A stretch of DNA of 64,000 nt. It comes from Sipunculus nudus. Lineage: Eukaryota; Annelida; Sipuncula; Golfingiida; Sipunculidae. Of the stretch, positions 42,208 to 54,680 are shown piece after piece. Every line of letters starts with the position of its first letter. Positions within the stretch are counted from its first letter, which is position 1. The notes under the pieces were generated by a model, which did no database searches, was not told where the DNA came from, and saw only the letters and a program-made list of their open reading frames with translations. The stretch lies in the NCBI GenBank assembly GCA_026874595.1, contig CM049319.1, forward strand, positions 51,970,917-52,034,916, read 5' to 3'. Both the position numbers and the translations under genes were made by a program.

Positions 42208-44600
42208 GGATCGTCATGTAGGCTGTAAAGACGTACTAGATAATCTGTAAGATTGTTCCTGTGACGACCATGAGTTGAACGTAATTACAGATGGTAATAG
42301 GGACATACTACTAGTAATATGTACAAAGATCTTGAGTATATTTACTCATGGGGAAGGCTTGGTCGTACAATTCTGGCTGCAAGTCATAAGAATTAGTATT
42401 ACCCATGTTCTCCACCATATGTTAAGGTGGTTCTGATACCACATATAAGGAGGAGAATTATGTCTTCCTGGTAGACAGTGATCTAATGATTAAACTTGTG
42501 AGTAAATTCTGCACCCAAAGCAAGATTATACTTCTTGAATTTTATTCACAGTCATGATGCTCGAAGTGTGATTATACTGTTCACTATAAAGAATAAGATA
42601 TACTCAAATGATACCTACAATTATACCTGTGTCTGAGGCAGTAAGCTCCAGTCTCACAATTTGATGATATACAACTGAAGACAGAAACTTCAATCGACTA
42701 ACCACACCTTGAAATTATATGCTGCAGCCATTATAGGTTTTATTGCTTTATGATTGTTACTCAAACTCTTTTCATTTGAGATTTATGAAATTGTCCTGCA
42801 CAAGCTGGTGTGGTGTGAATTTCCTAGTATGTACAGAATACAGTGTACATTGTGTATGTCAGAAGAAACTTGATCTTTTATTTGTTCTTCAACATACTTG
42901 AGAAAGCGTGTTAAAAATACAAATAGAAGCAAACAATACGCACATCTTTCTCCCAATTTTTTTTCCCAAATTTCCAAACGTGTATTTACTTCATGTATGT
43001 AAAGCTAGTTTTATTAATTGACCGCACAAAATGCCATCAGTTGCCCTGTAAGACCCCGCAGGCCGCCTGTGGCCCACCAGCCGTAGTTTGCCTGTCCCTG
43101 CTTATCAGAATTTAGCCGTAACCTTATTATTAAGCAGGTAATAAAACCAGTGCTTCTGTATCCCCTTAAACAATAGTATAGATTTAACAGTTTTTATCGA
43201 AAAATATGTCCCTGTATTCAGAGATTCTAAACATTTCTGTTAAGCAGTTAAAATCGACTGTTTCAGCTTTTTGTTATGCTTCAAATTAAACGATTTCTTT
43301 TATATTGAATACTTATCGTTTTTGCAGAATATATTTGCAGCATTCATGAATAACCCCTATTATAACCGTGGGACACATATCTCATCAAGTTAATATTTTT
43401 TTTCTGTTACATTATAATGTAACATATTTAAAGGGTTTGTTTGGTAATTTGTATTGTTTGGATATCTCATTTATAACCAGTGTTGTCCAGAATTTGGTTT
43501 GAACCAAATTGTTTTCTTTTAAAATATTGAATTGTTAATGTAACTTACGGTAATTCATATATGTAGTTATTGATTTGAATCAAATCATGGCATTCCAGGT
43601 AAGTTATTTCTACCAGTATTTATAAAACTGATTTATGCACATTTGTAACCAAAAATGCACAATTATTATTGTTATTTTCAAATATTTTATGTGTGATATA
43701 TTGCTTGATATTTATCAGTTATAACAGTACACAGGTATGTACACAGTCACATGTAACAGCTGGTTAATATATTTCCTGGGAGAGGGTGGAAGCAAGTAAG
43801 TGGAAGAATGCCATTTCGGTTGGTAGATAATATTTAATATCACCACATGAAATAAGCATTTTAGTAATTTTGTCATTAAACTCTTAGAAGAAGAGATTGC
43901 TTAATTCCTGCAAGCCTCGGGATTCTTCAGAGAGATTTTTGTTTTCTCCTAATGAAAACTCCAAATGAAGGTTTTTCTAGATCTTAAAATTTAAAAATGA
44001 AGTTATAATGTAAAACATACTCAGTGTCTGTAGAAATGCTTTAAAAGTTTTATATTGGCACTTTCAGTTTTCAGTGGGGTCGGTAATGGCTATTTTCTGC
44101 CCTGCAGCAATATAGTGTGTTCCTCTTCCCAACCAGATGTAACAAATTGAATTAGGAAAATGTGTAAATATTGAAAATTGAAATACGCAAGATTACTCTT
44201 TCTAGCATCTGACTTTGTGATAACTACCGTCCATGTATGTTTATTTTTATACATTGATTTTTAAACGCACAAGCTTAATTTTTTAGTTAATATCAGAACT
44301 TCTGTGATGCTTACCGTCCATGTATTTTACTTGTTACTGGTTCACACGAATGGGAAGTGTTTTAGTATGAACGTAAATGATGATACAGTGATTTATTATT
44401 ATTCTTTTTCATTTATTTAGATACATTTCATATCCCGCTTTTTTTAAGATGGCCATCATGGCTTATAAGAATCAGTCGATTGTGATAACTTATCTGTTTT
44501 GTGTTAATATGTACATTTTGTTATTGTAAATGGTTGTATATAGCTGTTGGCTCGAGATCTGAATTTTGGGTGAAATAAAGGATTTGCTACCGCCTTTAGT
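42208..44600 (+). other. KCC 3' untranslated region (inferred)
   Basis: About 2.4 kb without open frames or interspersed elements, unlike the flanking intergenic DNA. The most convincing polyadenylation signal is AATAAA at 44574-44579, followed by T/G-rich sequence. The exact cleavage site is not shown by the sequence. Confidence 0.5.
44574..44579 (+). terminator. Polyadenylation signal AATAAA (candidate)
   Basis: Canonical hexamer, followed within 30 bp by GTATTTGTCTTTCC. It is the first such signal after the stop codon that sits at the end of repeat-free sequence. Confidence 0.45.
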
Positions 44601-46470
44601 ATTTGTCTTTCCTATTTAATTGATTTGAATATTTAGTTGGACCTTAATTGGTATGTGCATGCGATTGACGCATCCGTATGTGTTCCTTCCCCTAATCAAA
44701 CTGTGAGTAAACTCATCAAATGGTATAAGAGAACGATTTTTCATTTCTAAATATGCCCTCGCTTTTATAAAAAAAAATTGTAGTCTTATTATATATATAC
44801 TTTATGTAAATTGTCCGACCATTTTCGGGGGGTCAATCTGCACATTATGCAAAAAAAAAAAAAATCTAATTAAATAAAAAATATTTAACAAATCAAATTT
44901 CAAGTCGGGAATAATATTTTTTTAGATGAATGTTGCAGGCTTTTTTTTTTAGGGGGGGGGGAATAAGTTTTTTGGTTTTTGTTTTTTTTTGTCATTACTT
45001 CTTTCAGCTTTTCTCTAACAACAGCGGGATCTCTCTAAAAAGAGATAGTTTGATACTAAGAGAAGGGAAGTCACGAAATCCCTCTTACAGTACGGGGCAG
45101 CTGCCCCCCCCCCCCCCCCCAAAAAAAAAAATGGGAAGGTGGTAAAAAATCGGGGAGGGTAAAAAGGAAGGAACGAAAGAAAAAAGAGGGAAGAAGAGAA
45201 AGGGAAGGAAGTAGGAAAGGGGGAGAAATGAAAAGGAAAAGAAAAACCAGAAAGGGCAGGAAGAAGAAAAAAGAAGTACAGAATCGGGGAAAACCTCTCG
45301 AGTCTTGCCCCCCGGACGGTCAGGTCTGGTTACGCCCCTGTGTGTGCTGCAGTGACTACAAAGTGACTTTGAGATCAGGCGTCTGTATTCGTGAATACAA
45401 AGAGTGAAGCATTAAAGAAGTAACTCTGACGAACGCAGGGGCACAGGAAACGCAAAGGGATATTTAAGTATAGTCGCTTGATCCAGGTCCCCATGGCAAA
45501 CCACTGAAAACAAAGATGCTCTTATCACAATCCATTTCATATCCCAGTATAGGTTACTCCAAGGCTATCGATAAAGCCTGTCAAAAACATAAGTGACAGA
45601 GTCGCTCAAACAGTTTAACTTTGAACCAGGATTCGTCCGTTGGATATTATGTTATATAAAAGGCACTGATAGTTTCCCGTCGATCTGAGGCTGGTGAAGT
45701 TGATAGATCCCTCATCAAAGAAATCCTCTGAGGGATGTCCTCCTTATACGCATAGCTGTTTATATTGGCTTTATGAAATTTTATGTCAAATAAGAATGTT
45801 TAAATTCAACGGTTAGTAAATAAAACAGAACAGGTGTTTCCCAGGGATGTGTATAGCTGCTGCGTTGAAAGCTAGATAAGAACATGGTGGAGATAGATGG
45901 CGCAGCATGCAAAATCTTGTCGCCTCATACTAGTCACGTGTGGATCTGACTGAAGCAATTTTTATTTCAGCTGACTTTCGGTCATGGAACTTTGTCTTAT
46001 AGCAGGGAACAACTTAAAATAGGAGGTCCTGGTTAAATCTCCTATGAAAAATTATTTTAGCTCTGAAAAATTAATTTACATTGATAGTTTTACGCTACAT
46101 GCCGGAAATATCCTTTGAGTACCTTAGACTCTTGTTTTATTTACCATGGAATCAACAAATGAGAAAAAGATTATTAAATTACCATGGAATCACAAAGTAA
46201 AACAGATGTGCCTTATACATGTACCAGTATATCCCTATAAACATGCAAGCTTTGGACGTTTGTCGAAAATACGTCTCCAGAAATGATACAAGTTGTTAAA
46301 TTTCACTGTGATTGGGACGTTTTAAATACAGTTTCATACATACGTCAATAAGTAATAAACAGTTTGCAATGAAGTTGGTCAGGCGTCTATATCTTCGAAA
46401 GCCCCTTTTTTTAATGAGACTAGATTTGCGACCTATATTTTTGCCATTTAATTCAATTTATTTCACATGT
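44601..46470. other. Intergenic, with G/C homopolymers and a purine-rich tract
   Basis: G10 at 44952, C17 followed by A10 at 45104-45130, then ~170 bp of almost pure purine on the + strand (45131-45290). GCCCCCCGGACGGTCAGGTC and TTACGCCCCTG at 45309-45340 look like one end of a common dispersed element. No gene was recognised. Confidence 0.55.
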
Positions 46471-46471
46471 G

Positions 46472-46812
46472 GAGCGTGGTGGCGTAATGGATAGGGCGCT
46501 CGACTTGTGGCCGCAAGGTTGTGTGTTCGCGTCACGATCTGACCGCCGTCTGCGCCAAGACTCCTAGGCAAAGTCTTTACCACAAGGGTGCGCTCTCTCG
46601 GCCCAGGAGTGAATGGGTACTACTCATGAGAGGAAGGCAAATGTAGAACAAATAACCTTCTAGCGTGTGATATGGCTGCATGGTTTGTATGCTCCCCAGG
46701 GGGCCGAGAAGAGCTACAAGGGTGAACAGGCCCTCAAGACCAGGAAGGCAAAGAGTAAAGTCGGATGAGACTGACATCGTCAGTGATATCAGACTATAAA
46801 CCCCCACCTTAA
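46472..46812 (+). mobile_element. tRNA-derived SINE, different family
   Basis: The head GAGCGTGGTGGCGTAATGGA has a Pol III A box (TGGCGTAATGG). A B box-like GTGTTCGCGTCAC follows at 46523-46536. The tail continues with a unique body to about 46812. No sequence is shared with the SINE at 34.3 and 48.0 kb. Confidence 0.6.
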
Positions 46813-46835
46813 CCTTTACATATTTTTACGATGAC

Positions 46836-47605
46836 AATAATCGTTCCATTTCCTCAGCTGTTGGTTCATAAAGTATCCTGAAACTTTCTACACTTTAACT
46901 CAAAATGGCCAGAGTGTACAATGCGATGAAGACTGGTGGTGCCCCCTACATTTGTTTCTGATTTTTACAAACATCTTACTTAATTTTTGATACTGCGACA
47001 TTATACAGTATTTGTGTGACATTCTCGGCAGGAGATCCCGTTATTGCCATAAAACTTTGATGCTTAAAGATCATAGCTTATCTAATGAACAAGACTGGTG
47101 GAGCCAAACAGAAATAACAGTCACTTCAGACTGTAAGCAAAGCATACATCCATTTGGATTTGGACATCGAATTGAAATTGTGTGCATTAATATTCGGATA
47201 TAAATCCAATCAATCATTCAACCAACCTTTAACAAAATTGGACAAAAGCGATTTTCAAGGATATGACATATGTAAACATTACCACCGTCCATTTTGAGTT
47301 TAAATTCATACAAAAGCACCAATAATTCTTGCACGGATTGCAATGAAATCACTGTACATGATATTAATGACATTAGTATCAGTCAGTAACAGCATTAGCT
47401 CCTACTTGCTCAGCAGTCATAGTATACCTAAGACCATCTGGTTTTGTTCTTTCACCAGACATATATCTCTACTATCCTAAAAAATTACCCCCCCCCCTAA
47501 ACAATCTTTGAAATGTGAATAAGATGTTGTGAATGTTAGCAATCATTTAAAAGGTCAGACTTGTCAGCTGAGCGCCATGACCCTTGGGTCACTTGTTTCT
47601 TGACA
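46836..47605 (+). repeat. Dispersed repeat with GAGCGCCATGACCC tail
   Basis: Begins near TCCTCAGCTGTTGGTTCATA and contains AGACTGGTGGTGCCCCCTAC. It ends CAGCTGAGCGCCATGACCCT, a tail shared with 19.87 kb and, more weakly, 12.34 kb. Confidence 0.5.
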
Positions 47606-47749
47606 TTACTGTTATCAGGCAGTCTCTGCCATAACTAAACTTTGGATTTCAAGCATCAAAATCACAGATAAGACCGGACCGAACCATACAGTTCTCATGA
47701 CGTTACTTGCAGAAGCAATCTGCTGCTATATATCGTGCTATGTCATAAC

Positions 47750-49047
47750 CGACCCAATAAGAATTGAAGCGTCAGATGGATGCTGTGCATAAATGGTTGC
47801 AGGTGGCGCCACCAGTTTTGCCTATGATGAAGAGCTATGTGAGATCTATACAGTGCAGTGGCGCACGCTATAATTTTCTTAACAGTAACATACCTTTTTT
47901 CAGGAAAGACATCTATTAACACTTTTTCAGGTTTTAATACTTATTCATTTATTTGCTTTATACATTTATTTCTCAAATGATCTTCAAGTGATGATTTAAG
48001 GCCGTTTACATGAACTAATTGCAATGGCGTCAGAACACAGGACACAGGACTCGAACCTGAGAAGTCGTGAGTTTAAATCTCAGCAAAGGAGAAGTGAGAT
48101 CTTTCACGGTCGGCCTCGCCCAGGATGAGCGTTCTGCAGATTAACTGGGAAGCAGCGATACATATATATAGCCGTTTATCAAACACCAACGAGTGCGTCT
48201 TTAGGGGTTCCTCGGTGTTATGACCCAGCAGCGGGGTTGATTACACAACCAGAACCTATAGCCGCGGTAGATACCGGGCATGGGTGACACCAGGATACAA
48301 AATAACATTAAAGGAAATAAGAGCTACCGCCCTGTCACGTATTCCCACACTGAAATGGAACTGTACAGATGTATATATTAGGTTTAGAATAAGATAAAAC
48401 CGCATCAGGCCTGTCAAATCTCTCTATTTTTAAACAAGGCCTACAGCTGTCCAGGATGTATAAATCTGCAAAATTTTAGGTGGGTAAGTCAAACCACTGT
48501 TGAGATATGAGTGATTTTATCCCAAGGCAGATAAACAGATGGACGCAGTGCATAAATGGTTGCAAGTGGCGCCACCAATTTTGCCTATGACGAAGAGCTA
48601 TGTGAGATCTAAACACATGCAAAATTTTGTTCCAATCGGTCAAACGGTACTAGAGATATGAGCTTGGATTTCTGCAGAATAAACATGGATATAGGTGGCG
48701 CCACCTGTCATAAAATCGAGAAAGCTGTCCAGGATGTATAAACCTGCAAAATTTCAGGTGGATAAGTCAAACCAATGATATGAGTGATTTTATCCCAAGG
48801 CAGATAAACAGATGGATGCTGTGCAAAAATGGTTGCAGGTGGCGCCACATTTTCAATGTATATTATAAAACTATCAAAGGGCTACATTTGTGCAAAATTT
48901 TAGCCTGATCGGTCAAACGGTTCCCGAGATATGTGGGTTTATGTGTGAAAACAGACGCACAAATGGACGCTTTGCAGCAAGGAAAGGTCAGAGGTCAACC
49001 AAAAATGAGGGCGCAGCAGTTCACATGTGACCTGATGATGAACCCGA
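47750..49047 (+). mobile_element. Second, diverged copy of the 280-bp-core element, interrupted
   Basis: Units with GATGGACGC..GCATAAATGGTTGC and AGTGGCGCCACC occur at 47776-47857 and 48435-48925. GATATGTGGGTTTATGTGTG, ACAGACGCACAAATGGACGC and GCGCAGCAGTTCACATGTGA then follow, exactly the order at 21.4-21.5 kb. About 580 bp of other sequence, including a SINE, sits between the two parts. There is no (CGG)n and no terminal hairpin; it abuts the inverted long repeat. Confidence 0.7.
48021..48330 (+). mobile_element. tRNA-derived SINE, copy 2, nested
   Basis: Shares with copy 1 (34.3 kb) GTGAGATCTTTCACGGTC, CCAGGATGAGCGTTCTGCAG, TAACTGGGAAG and CACCAGGATACAAAATAAC. The B box has decayed to GAGTTTAAATCTC. 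It lies inside the interrupted copy of the 280-bp-core element. Confidence 0.65.
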
Positions 49048-49985
49048 TTCGCTCAAAATGCAAACCAAGTTTTTCCAAACAGTTGAAAGATATAGTTCTA
49101 ATAATCTTGGAATTCTGCATCTAGGCGTTGTGTCCTGACGTCTAGACGCTGTGTCTAGACGTCTAGACACATTAGCTAGACAGAGCCAGGTCAGTTGCCA
49201 TGGTGATGTCTGGACCCCACCTGGTTGTACTGAGTGACCTCTTGAATTGGCTGCTGAAACTCAGCATGTTGTCAAATCTATTTTCAAACACAGAAAGCAA
49301 GCCTTTTTCAATTGGCTACACTGCTTTTTTAAAGCTGCATTTACCCAATCTTTTCTTATAAAACTGACAGAACCCTACCATAGAATAATTCTTGTAAAGT
49401 TTAAACCGATTAGCTTAACAGTTTCATCATAAAACAGTGTATAAGCTAGAAGCATCTAAAATTACATTTTCGCTTGTAAAAATCACATCAATGTAGGAAG
49501 CGCCACTAATACCTCAATTTCAGATATGACATATGTGACAAACATTGGTATAAAATTTGCTGATGATAGCTCTAGCCGTTTCTGAGATTTTAATTTTAGT
49601 GTGCTTTTTTTGGACAGATGACTAAGTTCAACCTCCTGTAACTCAACCAAACATCTCCGAACTGGAACCATTCTAACAAATTTGAGAAAGATTGTTCCAG
49701 GGATCATTTCTGTGAAATATTGGACAAATTGGCTGGACAGTTTCGGAGAAGAAGATTTTAAAATTTTTTTAGCTTTTTCCCTATAAAAACTCAGAAAATG
49801 CAGTTAGAAAAAAAATCAACAAAATCCGATAGAGTTTTTCAGATGACTGTTTATTTGCAAAAAAAAATTGGTGATGCTAGCTCCTGCCGTTTTTGAGATA
49901 GCTATGGTTAACGTACAGTTGACGCACGACGTACGACGGACGACGCTGCACCATCGCATAAGCTCTCAGGTTCGCTAAAAAGAAT
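49048..49985 (-). repeat. Long dispersed repeat, copy 3, inverted
   Basis: Read on the minus strand it starts TTTTAGCGAACCTGAGAGCT at 49985 and follows copies 1 and 2 to TTTCAACTGTTTGGAAAAAC near 49065. It includes GTCTAGAC palindromes at 49125-49180 and the empty TA site of the nested pogo-like element at 49440-49441. Confidence 0.8.
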
Positions 49986-52606
49986 CACCATATTCTAGGA
50001 TTTCCTGAAAATGACGCTAATTAATTTTTTTCACTCTTTTTTTAGCAGCACTCTTTTTTTCAGTTAAAGAATTCCGATATATACTATTTCTCTCATGCTT
50101 TAACTGCCCAGTCAGAACAATAATGAGCTATTTTGCAATTTTATTTGTGCACAAATGTCCAACATGTGTCACAACATGTAGAAAATGCCCTTATCTTCAT
50201 GCAGGGGGATATGCGCCATGTATGTATCTGATTAGGGGGACGATGTGCGTCAATCAATATACACAGTTGTCGTATGCGAAGCTCATCTTTATTCAGACTG
50301 TGATAAAAAAAATGGGAAATTGACACAAATTTTACTCTTTTTTCACTCTTTAATTCAGGAAGTGTACTCTTTGTTTCCGGAGCACTTCCTCTTTTTCCGG
50401 TCATATGCCTTTGGCAGGCCTGCGCGCGCATACAAAATGGAAGCGGATACCTCTGCAAAAAATCTTTATCCCACCTCTGGTTCACACGCTAATGCTTACA
50501 TTACTCTCCTATCTACAGAGAACATAGGAAGCCGTGGATTATAAAAGAAATGAAAAGGAAGCTCTTGTAGTGGTCCTATTTGGTGACGCGAGGACAGGGG
50601 TTGTGGGTTACCGCACCTGAAACCGCAGAGTTTGGGGAAATCCTGGTCTGAAGGAAATATGTCTTCTGGTATGTTAAGTACCTCCGCGAGGAAAGGATAT
50701 ATATTTTCACCCACGACACACGTTTTGTCGGTGTCTGTGTATGTAAATACTCAACGCTACCCATGGATCTGATAGCATTTTTTATCAATTTTGTGTCGAA
50801 ATATGATTTTTATTAATTTGATTATCTCAAACAAATACGGTAATTCACTCACTTCCATTTAATTCACTTACCATCGGAGTCTTGTACAAATCCAGTCACA
50901 TTGTTAATTAAGACATTAACGGGTCATGAGTTGAATACGACACGGACCATTTGTCTAAAAACTTACCAAATGCAGGGGCGGATACAAAGACAGGAGCCGC
51001 ATGATTGGCGGATCAACAGACATGGGCGGTTTTTGAGGGGCCACAGGGGGCCGCAGCCCCTTCTTCCTCGACCGAAACAAAATCTGGAAAATAGAATAAT
51101 ACCCGCAAAGTAGTGAAAAGCAGCACCTGGTTGTACGTCTCGCACCGTGTTATTCTCTCTGACTTGTTTACTGGTGCCAGGTAATTGAGTCCCCTCTTTT
51201 CTATAATCCTTTATCCTTAATAATTTCTATTTTTTCAATAAAAAATTGTATTCCTAAAATTAATCTCTCCCTCCCATCTTTCACTTGGAGGATACCTTTT
51301 TGTATAGTGTTTTCAAGAATGTTCCATACTATCCCCCCCCCCCCCGGGAAGGGTGGATATGCGGTGGAGTCAAAACATTCGGAGTGTGAATAAATAAAAA
51401 AAATCCTTCCCGCGAACCTTATTTCGCCGACGTTGGGCTCAATTATCTGACTTTTCAAACGCTGACGAACGCTGGTATACTATCGGTGGTAGTTTGAATC
51501 CACTTCTAATCTCTCGGTCATTAACGGTAAACCTCTTCCTTTTCAAAACCCTGGATCCGTCCCTGCTGTACTTCAATGTAACTGTTTGTTAGTCTGCGTG
51601 ACATGTGCGACCTTTAATTCAAAGTATACATAAACGGTTGCAATACATGGATGCATTGTCTCACGCAATCAGTTCATTTTGCCTAAATAGGCCTACAATG
51701 TTCCCTTGGCAAAACCATCCCGGCACTTGCTGTCTCCAGTTCATCTGTTTTATACGTTGCTATTATTCTGTCTGTATGTAAACAGAGTAAACGTGTGTCT
51801 GTTTATCAGTGTAATACTGCGTGACCAAATTTCAAGGGCGGATGCAAGATTGAGGAATAGGATTTTCCTCTCAGGAGGACCAATGGCAAACCTGAAAAAA
51901 AGGTCCCCAGATCCCAGAGGGAGAGGGGAGGGTCCAGACAAATTTTCACCCAGGCCTTTATAGGAGTTATTTTATTTTTTAATTGGCAGATTTTCATTTC
52001 AAATATAAATTTATTATAAATGTCCTTGGCGAGAGGGTATCGTGCCCTCCTGGCCGCTGTGCCACATGTTCAATATTTACGTATCAAGTATCAGTGTTAC
52101 CTTTTAGAGTTCAAAACTGAAATAAAGATATATATACTTGCGTGTATTTGTTTTAACCGTTTAACTGTGTGATATACTATCTATTCAGACAATAGTATCA
52201 TGTGTACAATAATTTCTAGATAGTCAATTACTCGATATATAATATAATATTTTATTATATATATTTCAATTATATAATTTCTTGAAAGTTAATGAAATAC
52301 TTTATTGAATAATAAATAATCATTTGTTCATAAATAAAGTATGTCTTAGATAAAAGTGGTGTAGTCTTGATTTTAACCGCGTGGTTTTTCTTTAAGGATA
52401 TTGTAATTCAACAAAATCAGTCAATTTTTTCGAAACATTTGATCCATTGTCTAAAACAATTAACATGTCTTACACTCGTACAGGTTATGAAATAACCACC
52501 CGCGGTTTTACTATCGACTAAAGTGTAACTGCCTTGCATGCTCGGACTTAAACTCAGATTCCAAATCACTCGGACTCAAAAAAGGCGTACTTTGACTCGT
52601 TCCTTA
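49986..52606. other. Intergenic with decayed dispersed elements
   Basis: 50975-51120 (GCAGGGGCGGATACAAAGAC) and 51834-51960 (AAGGGCGGATGCAAGATTGA, AGGTCCCCAGATCCCAGAGG) look like related fragments of one element family. C13 lies at 51333-51345. 50340-50545 has a promoter-like look (separate entry). The rest, including the AT-rich 52090-52330, shows nothing. Confidence 0.5.
50380..50544 (+). other. Possible housekeeping-type promoter and short frame, weak
   Basis: TTTCCGGAGCACTTCCTCTT and TTTCCGGTCATATG contain three ETS-type GGAA cores in 30 bp. A CpG-rich GCGCGCGC follows, then ACAAAATGG, opening a 35-codon frame (MEADTSAKNLYPTSGSHANA...) that ends at a TAA. No donor was found near its end, and no family is recognised. 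Confidence 0.2.
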
Positions 52607-53056
52607 CACCCCGTCACACGATAAGGCGATCTCGCTGCGATCACCGAATTGGGGCAGATCGCCGTAGATCGCAGCCAGAGTGGCCTGAAGTTTTCATGAG
52701 CTTGTAAGAACGAGATAGTGTCGCCTTGGTCTTCATATATTGGTCACAAAGAACGCCATGAGTGGCGACCAGTTTTGAACATGGACAAAATATCCGCCGC
52801 GGGGTCGCCTTGGATTAAAAGCGCAGTCAGATCGGAATTCGAGCGCCATCAGTGTCCCAGCAACGCAATAGGCTACCAGCTTCCTGACCGCGCAGGTCGA
52901 GCGCCAGTGAACGGGGTAGCATTGGCCTTCCCGTTTCACGGCGCTGGCTCAGCACACTTACCCCGCCGCTACCGAGACCGCTCTTTACACGCTGCATAGC
53001 TGCTGCCGCTGCGCTTATGACGTCAGAGCTGCGCTCTATCTGCGCCCCGATGGATT

Positions 53057-53110
53057 CGACGTGTGCTGGCGTCTGCGCTCTGAGGAAGCTCGCTGCGCCA
53101 GCACACGTCG
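53057..53110. other. Perfect 15-bp inverted repeat
   Basis: CGACGTGTGCTGGCG (53057-53071) and CGCCAGCACACGTCG (53096-53110) are exact complements around a 24-base loop inside the GC-rich TIR element. This could be an inner element boundary or a protein-binding site. Confidence 0.85.
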
Positions 53111-53726
53111 TGTCAGCGGGGCGAGCGCGGCATAGCAGTCATACTAGGAGGGTTTTTCCGATGTTGAGGGCGACCAATAGCTCTGCCTGGGCTTAAGTGT
53201 ATTGATGTAAAATGCTTGATGTAAAATGCTTAAAATGAAACGTGATTCCATGTACCGATAGACGCGACGTAACTCAGTTCTAGCTCTTATCACCAAAGCC
53301 CTGTAAAGTCCGTATGGCGAATCCCTGATATTTGCATATTAGGGCGTCACAAGGCTCCAGACGATTCCCTCGCATTTTTCATATCAGGCCGCCTGGCCTC
53401 CTGTGAATGGCATCGTTACTATGAGGAAGCCACAGGCGCTTGAATCGCTATTTGTGTTGATCTTGGTTTAAATAGTGTTCAATTTACCTTAACAACAATC
53501 CCCTACCGTTTAATGAGCTTTAAACCATGTTATATCGTTTGCCGGTACTTGTTTATATAAGTGTATCTATATCAAAACCGAGGAAATCTGTTATCGATCA
53601 TGCATAATATGATGTGTCCATCATACTTATAGAAAATAAGATATGAACAATCAGCAAAGTCTGATAAATACATTTGAAATACAAGAACAAAGTTCAGTGA
53701 TTAAAGCTATTGACCCTGGTAGATGT

Positions 53727-54350
53727 TTAAAAAAATATAGATAATATATCACAGTTACAATTAAATTTCATGACATTTTCAGCATAAAAACCAGCATTAA
53801 AACGTCCTGATGATTTAAGATGTGTGTAGACGTGATCAAGTATACACTGATTGACTATTATACTGAAATCTGATGACCCATGTAACAAGATAGACATTAA
53901 TTTATCGGTTTGTTGTCTGCCTGGATTTGAAATGAAAGAAGTTATTATATCAGGGATTTTATTTTGTAATTGCTCTAGTAGCAGTTGTCGTGCGATTCCG
54001 TAGTATGGACACATTAAGAAGAAGTGAACAGATGATTCAACCATTCCACAGTGTGGACATTGATTAATTTCGGACAGGCCATGTCTATATAGGTGATCTT
54101 GGAGGCAGCTATGGCCGAGCCTAAGTCTTGAAATTAAAATATTCTGCTTTCTTTTTCCATAACTATAATATAATGGGGGGTATCTGTTTAGAGAAGATTT
54201 AAAACAATTTAATGACGCTGCATTTTTTAATGACGCATCTAATGAATTCCATAGGACTGTGCAAGATGGAATGAACGACGATTTGTATTTTTCAGTTCTT
54301 GCACGAGGCGGGCGCAAGTCACTAGCGTTTCTTAGGTTCCGAGGTGTAAT
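53727..54350 (-). pseudogene. C-terminal tail of a non-LTR retrotransposon polyprotein, 5'-truncated
   Basis: On the minus strand a frame of nearly 200 codons reads RNLRNASDLRPPRARTEKYK, SSFIPSCTVLWNSLD, then LRLGHSCLQDHLYRHGL and CPHCGMVESSVHFFLMCPYY. RTxxYxxSFxPxxxxxWN, followed by LRxGHSxLxxHLxR and a CxxC..H..C knuckle, is the end of many Jockey/CR1-like LINE ORF2 proteins, after the reverse transcriptase. The reverse transcriptase itself is absent; an in-frame stop lies just upstream. It is nested in the 2.1 kb TIR element. Confidence 0.75.
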
Positions 54351-54680
54351 GTCTGAGTCTTACGCACACATTAATCGTGACATGAACACTGGACACAGAC
54401 CATGATATAACTTATAGAATGAACATAGCTATAACATGATATAACTTATAGAATAAACATAGCTTTTACCAGTCGATGAAATAAGAGGGTCAGAGAATGG
54501 TAATTAGTTATGCAAGTTGCCGCGTGGTAGCGGTACCGGCAATAAGTACGACACATTGAGAGCCGTTTGATATCTCTTTCAGGGCCATTTCATTGACTGG
54601 GCCAGTCTAGGCGACCAACGGCGATCTACTAGGTCGCCGTGGTCGCCGTGAGGTCGTCATCTAGTGTGATGGGGCCCTTA

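Larger units (their letters stand above)
52607..54675. mobile_element. 2.1 kb TIR element, GC-rich, non-autonomous
   Basis: The left end CACCCCGTCACACGATAAGG and complemented right end GCCCCATCACACTAGATGAC are inverted. Both continue with AGATCGCCGT..TCGC..CTGGCC over about 75 bp. CCTTA flanks both ends (52602-52606, 54676-54680). The left third is unusually rich in CpG compared with the rest of the window. It holds a perfect 15-bp hairpin and a LINE fragment. The superfamily is not assigned. Confidence 0.55.

Noticed and set aside
46472-46545. Functional tRNA gene
   Set aside because: tRNA-like Pol III boxes only; the cloverleaf is not closed and an unrelated body follows.
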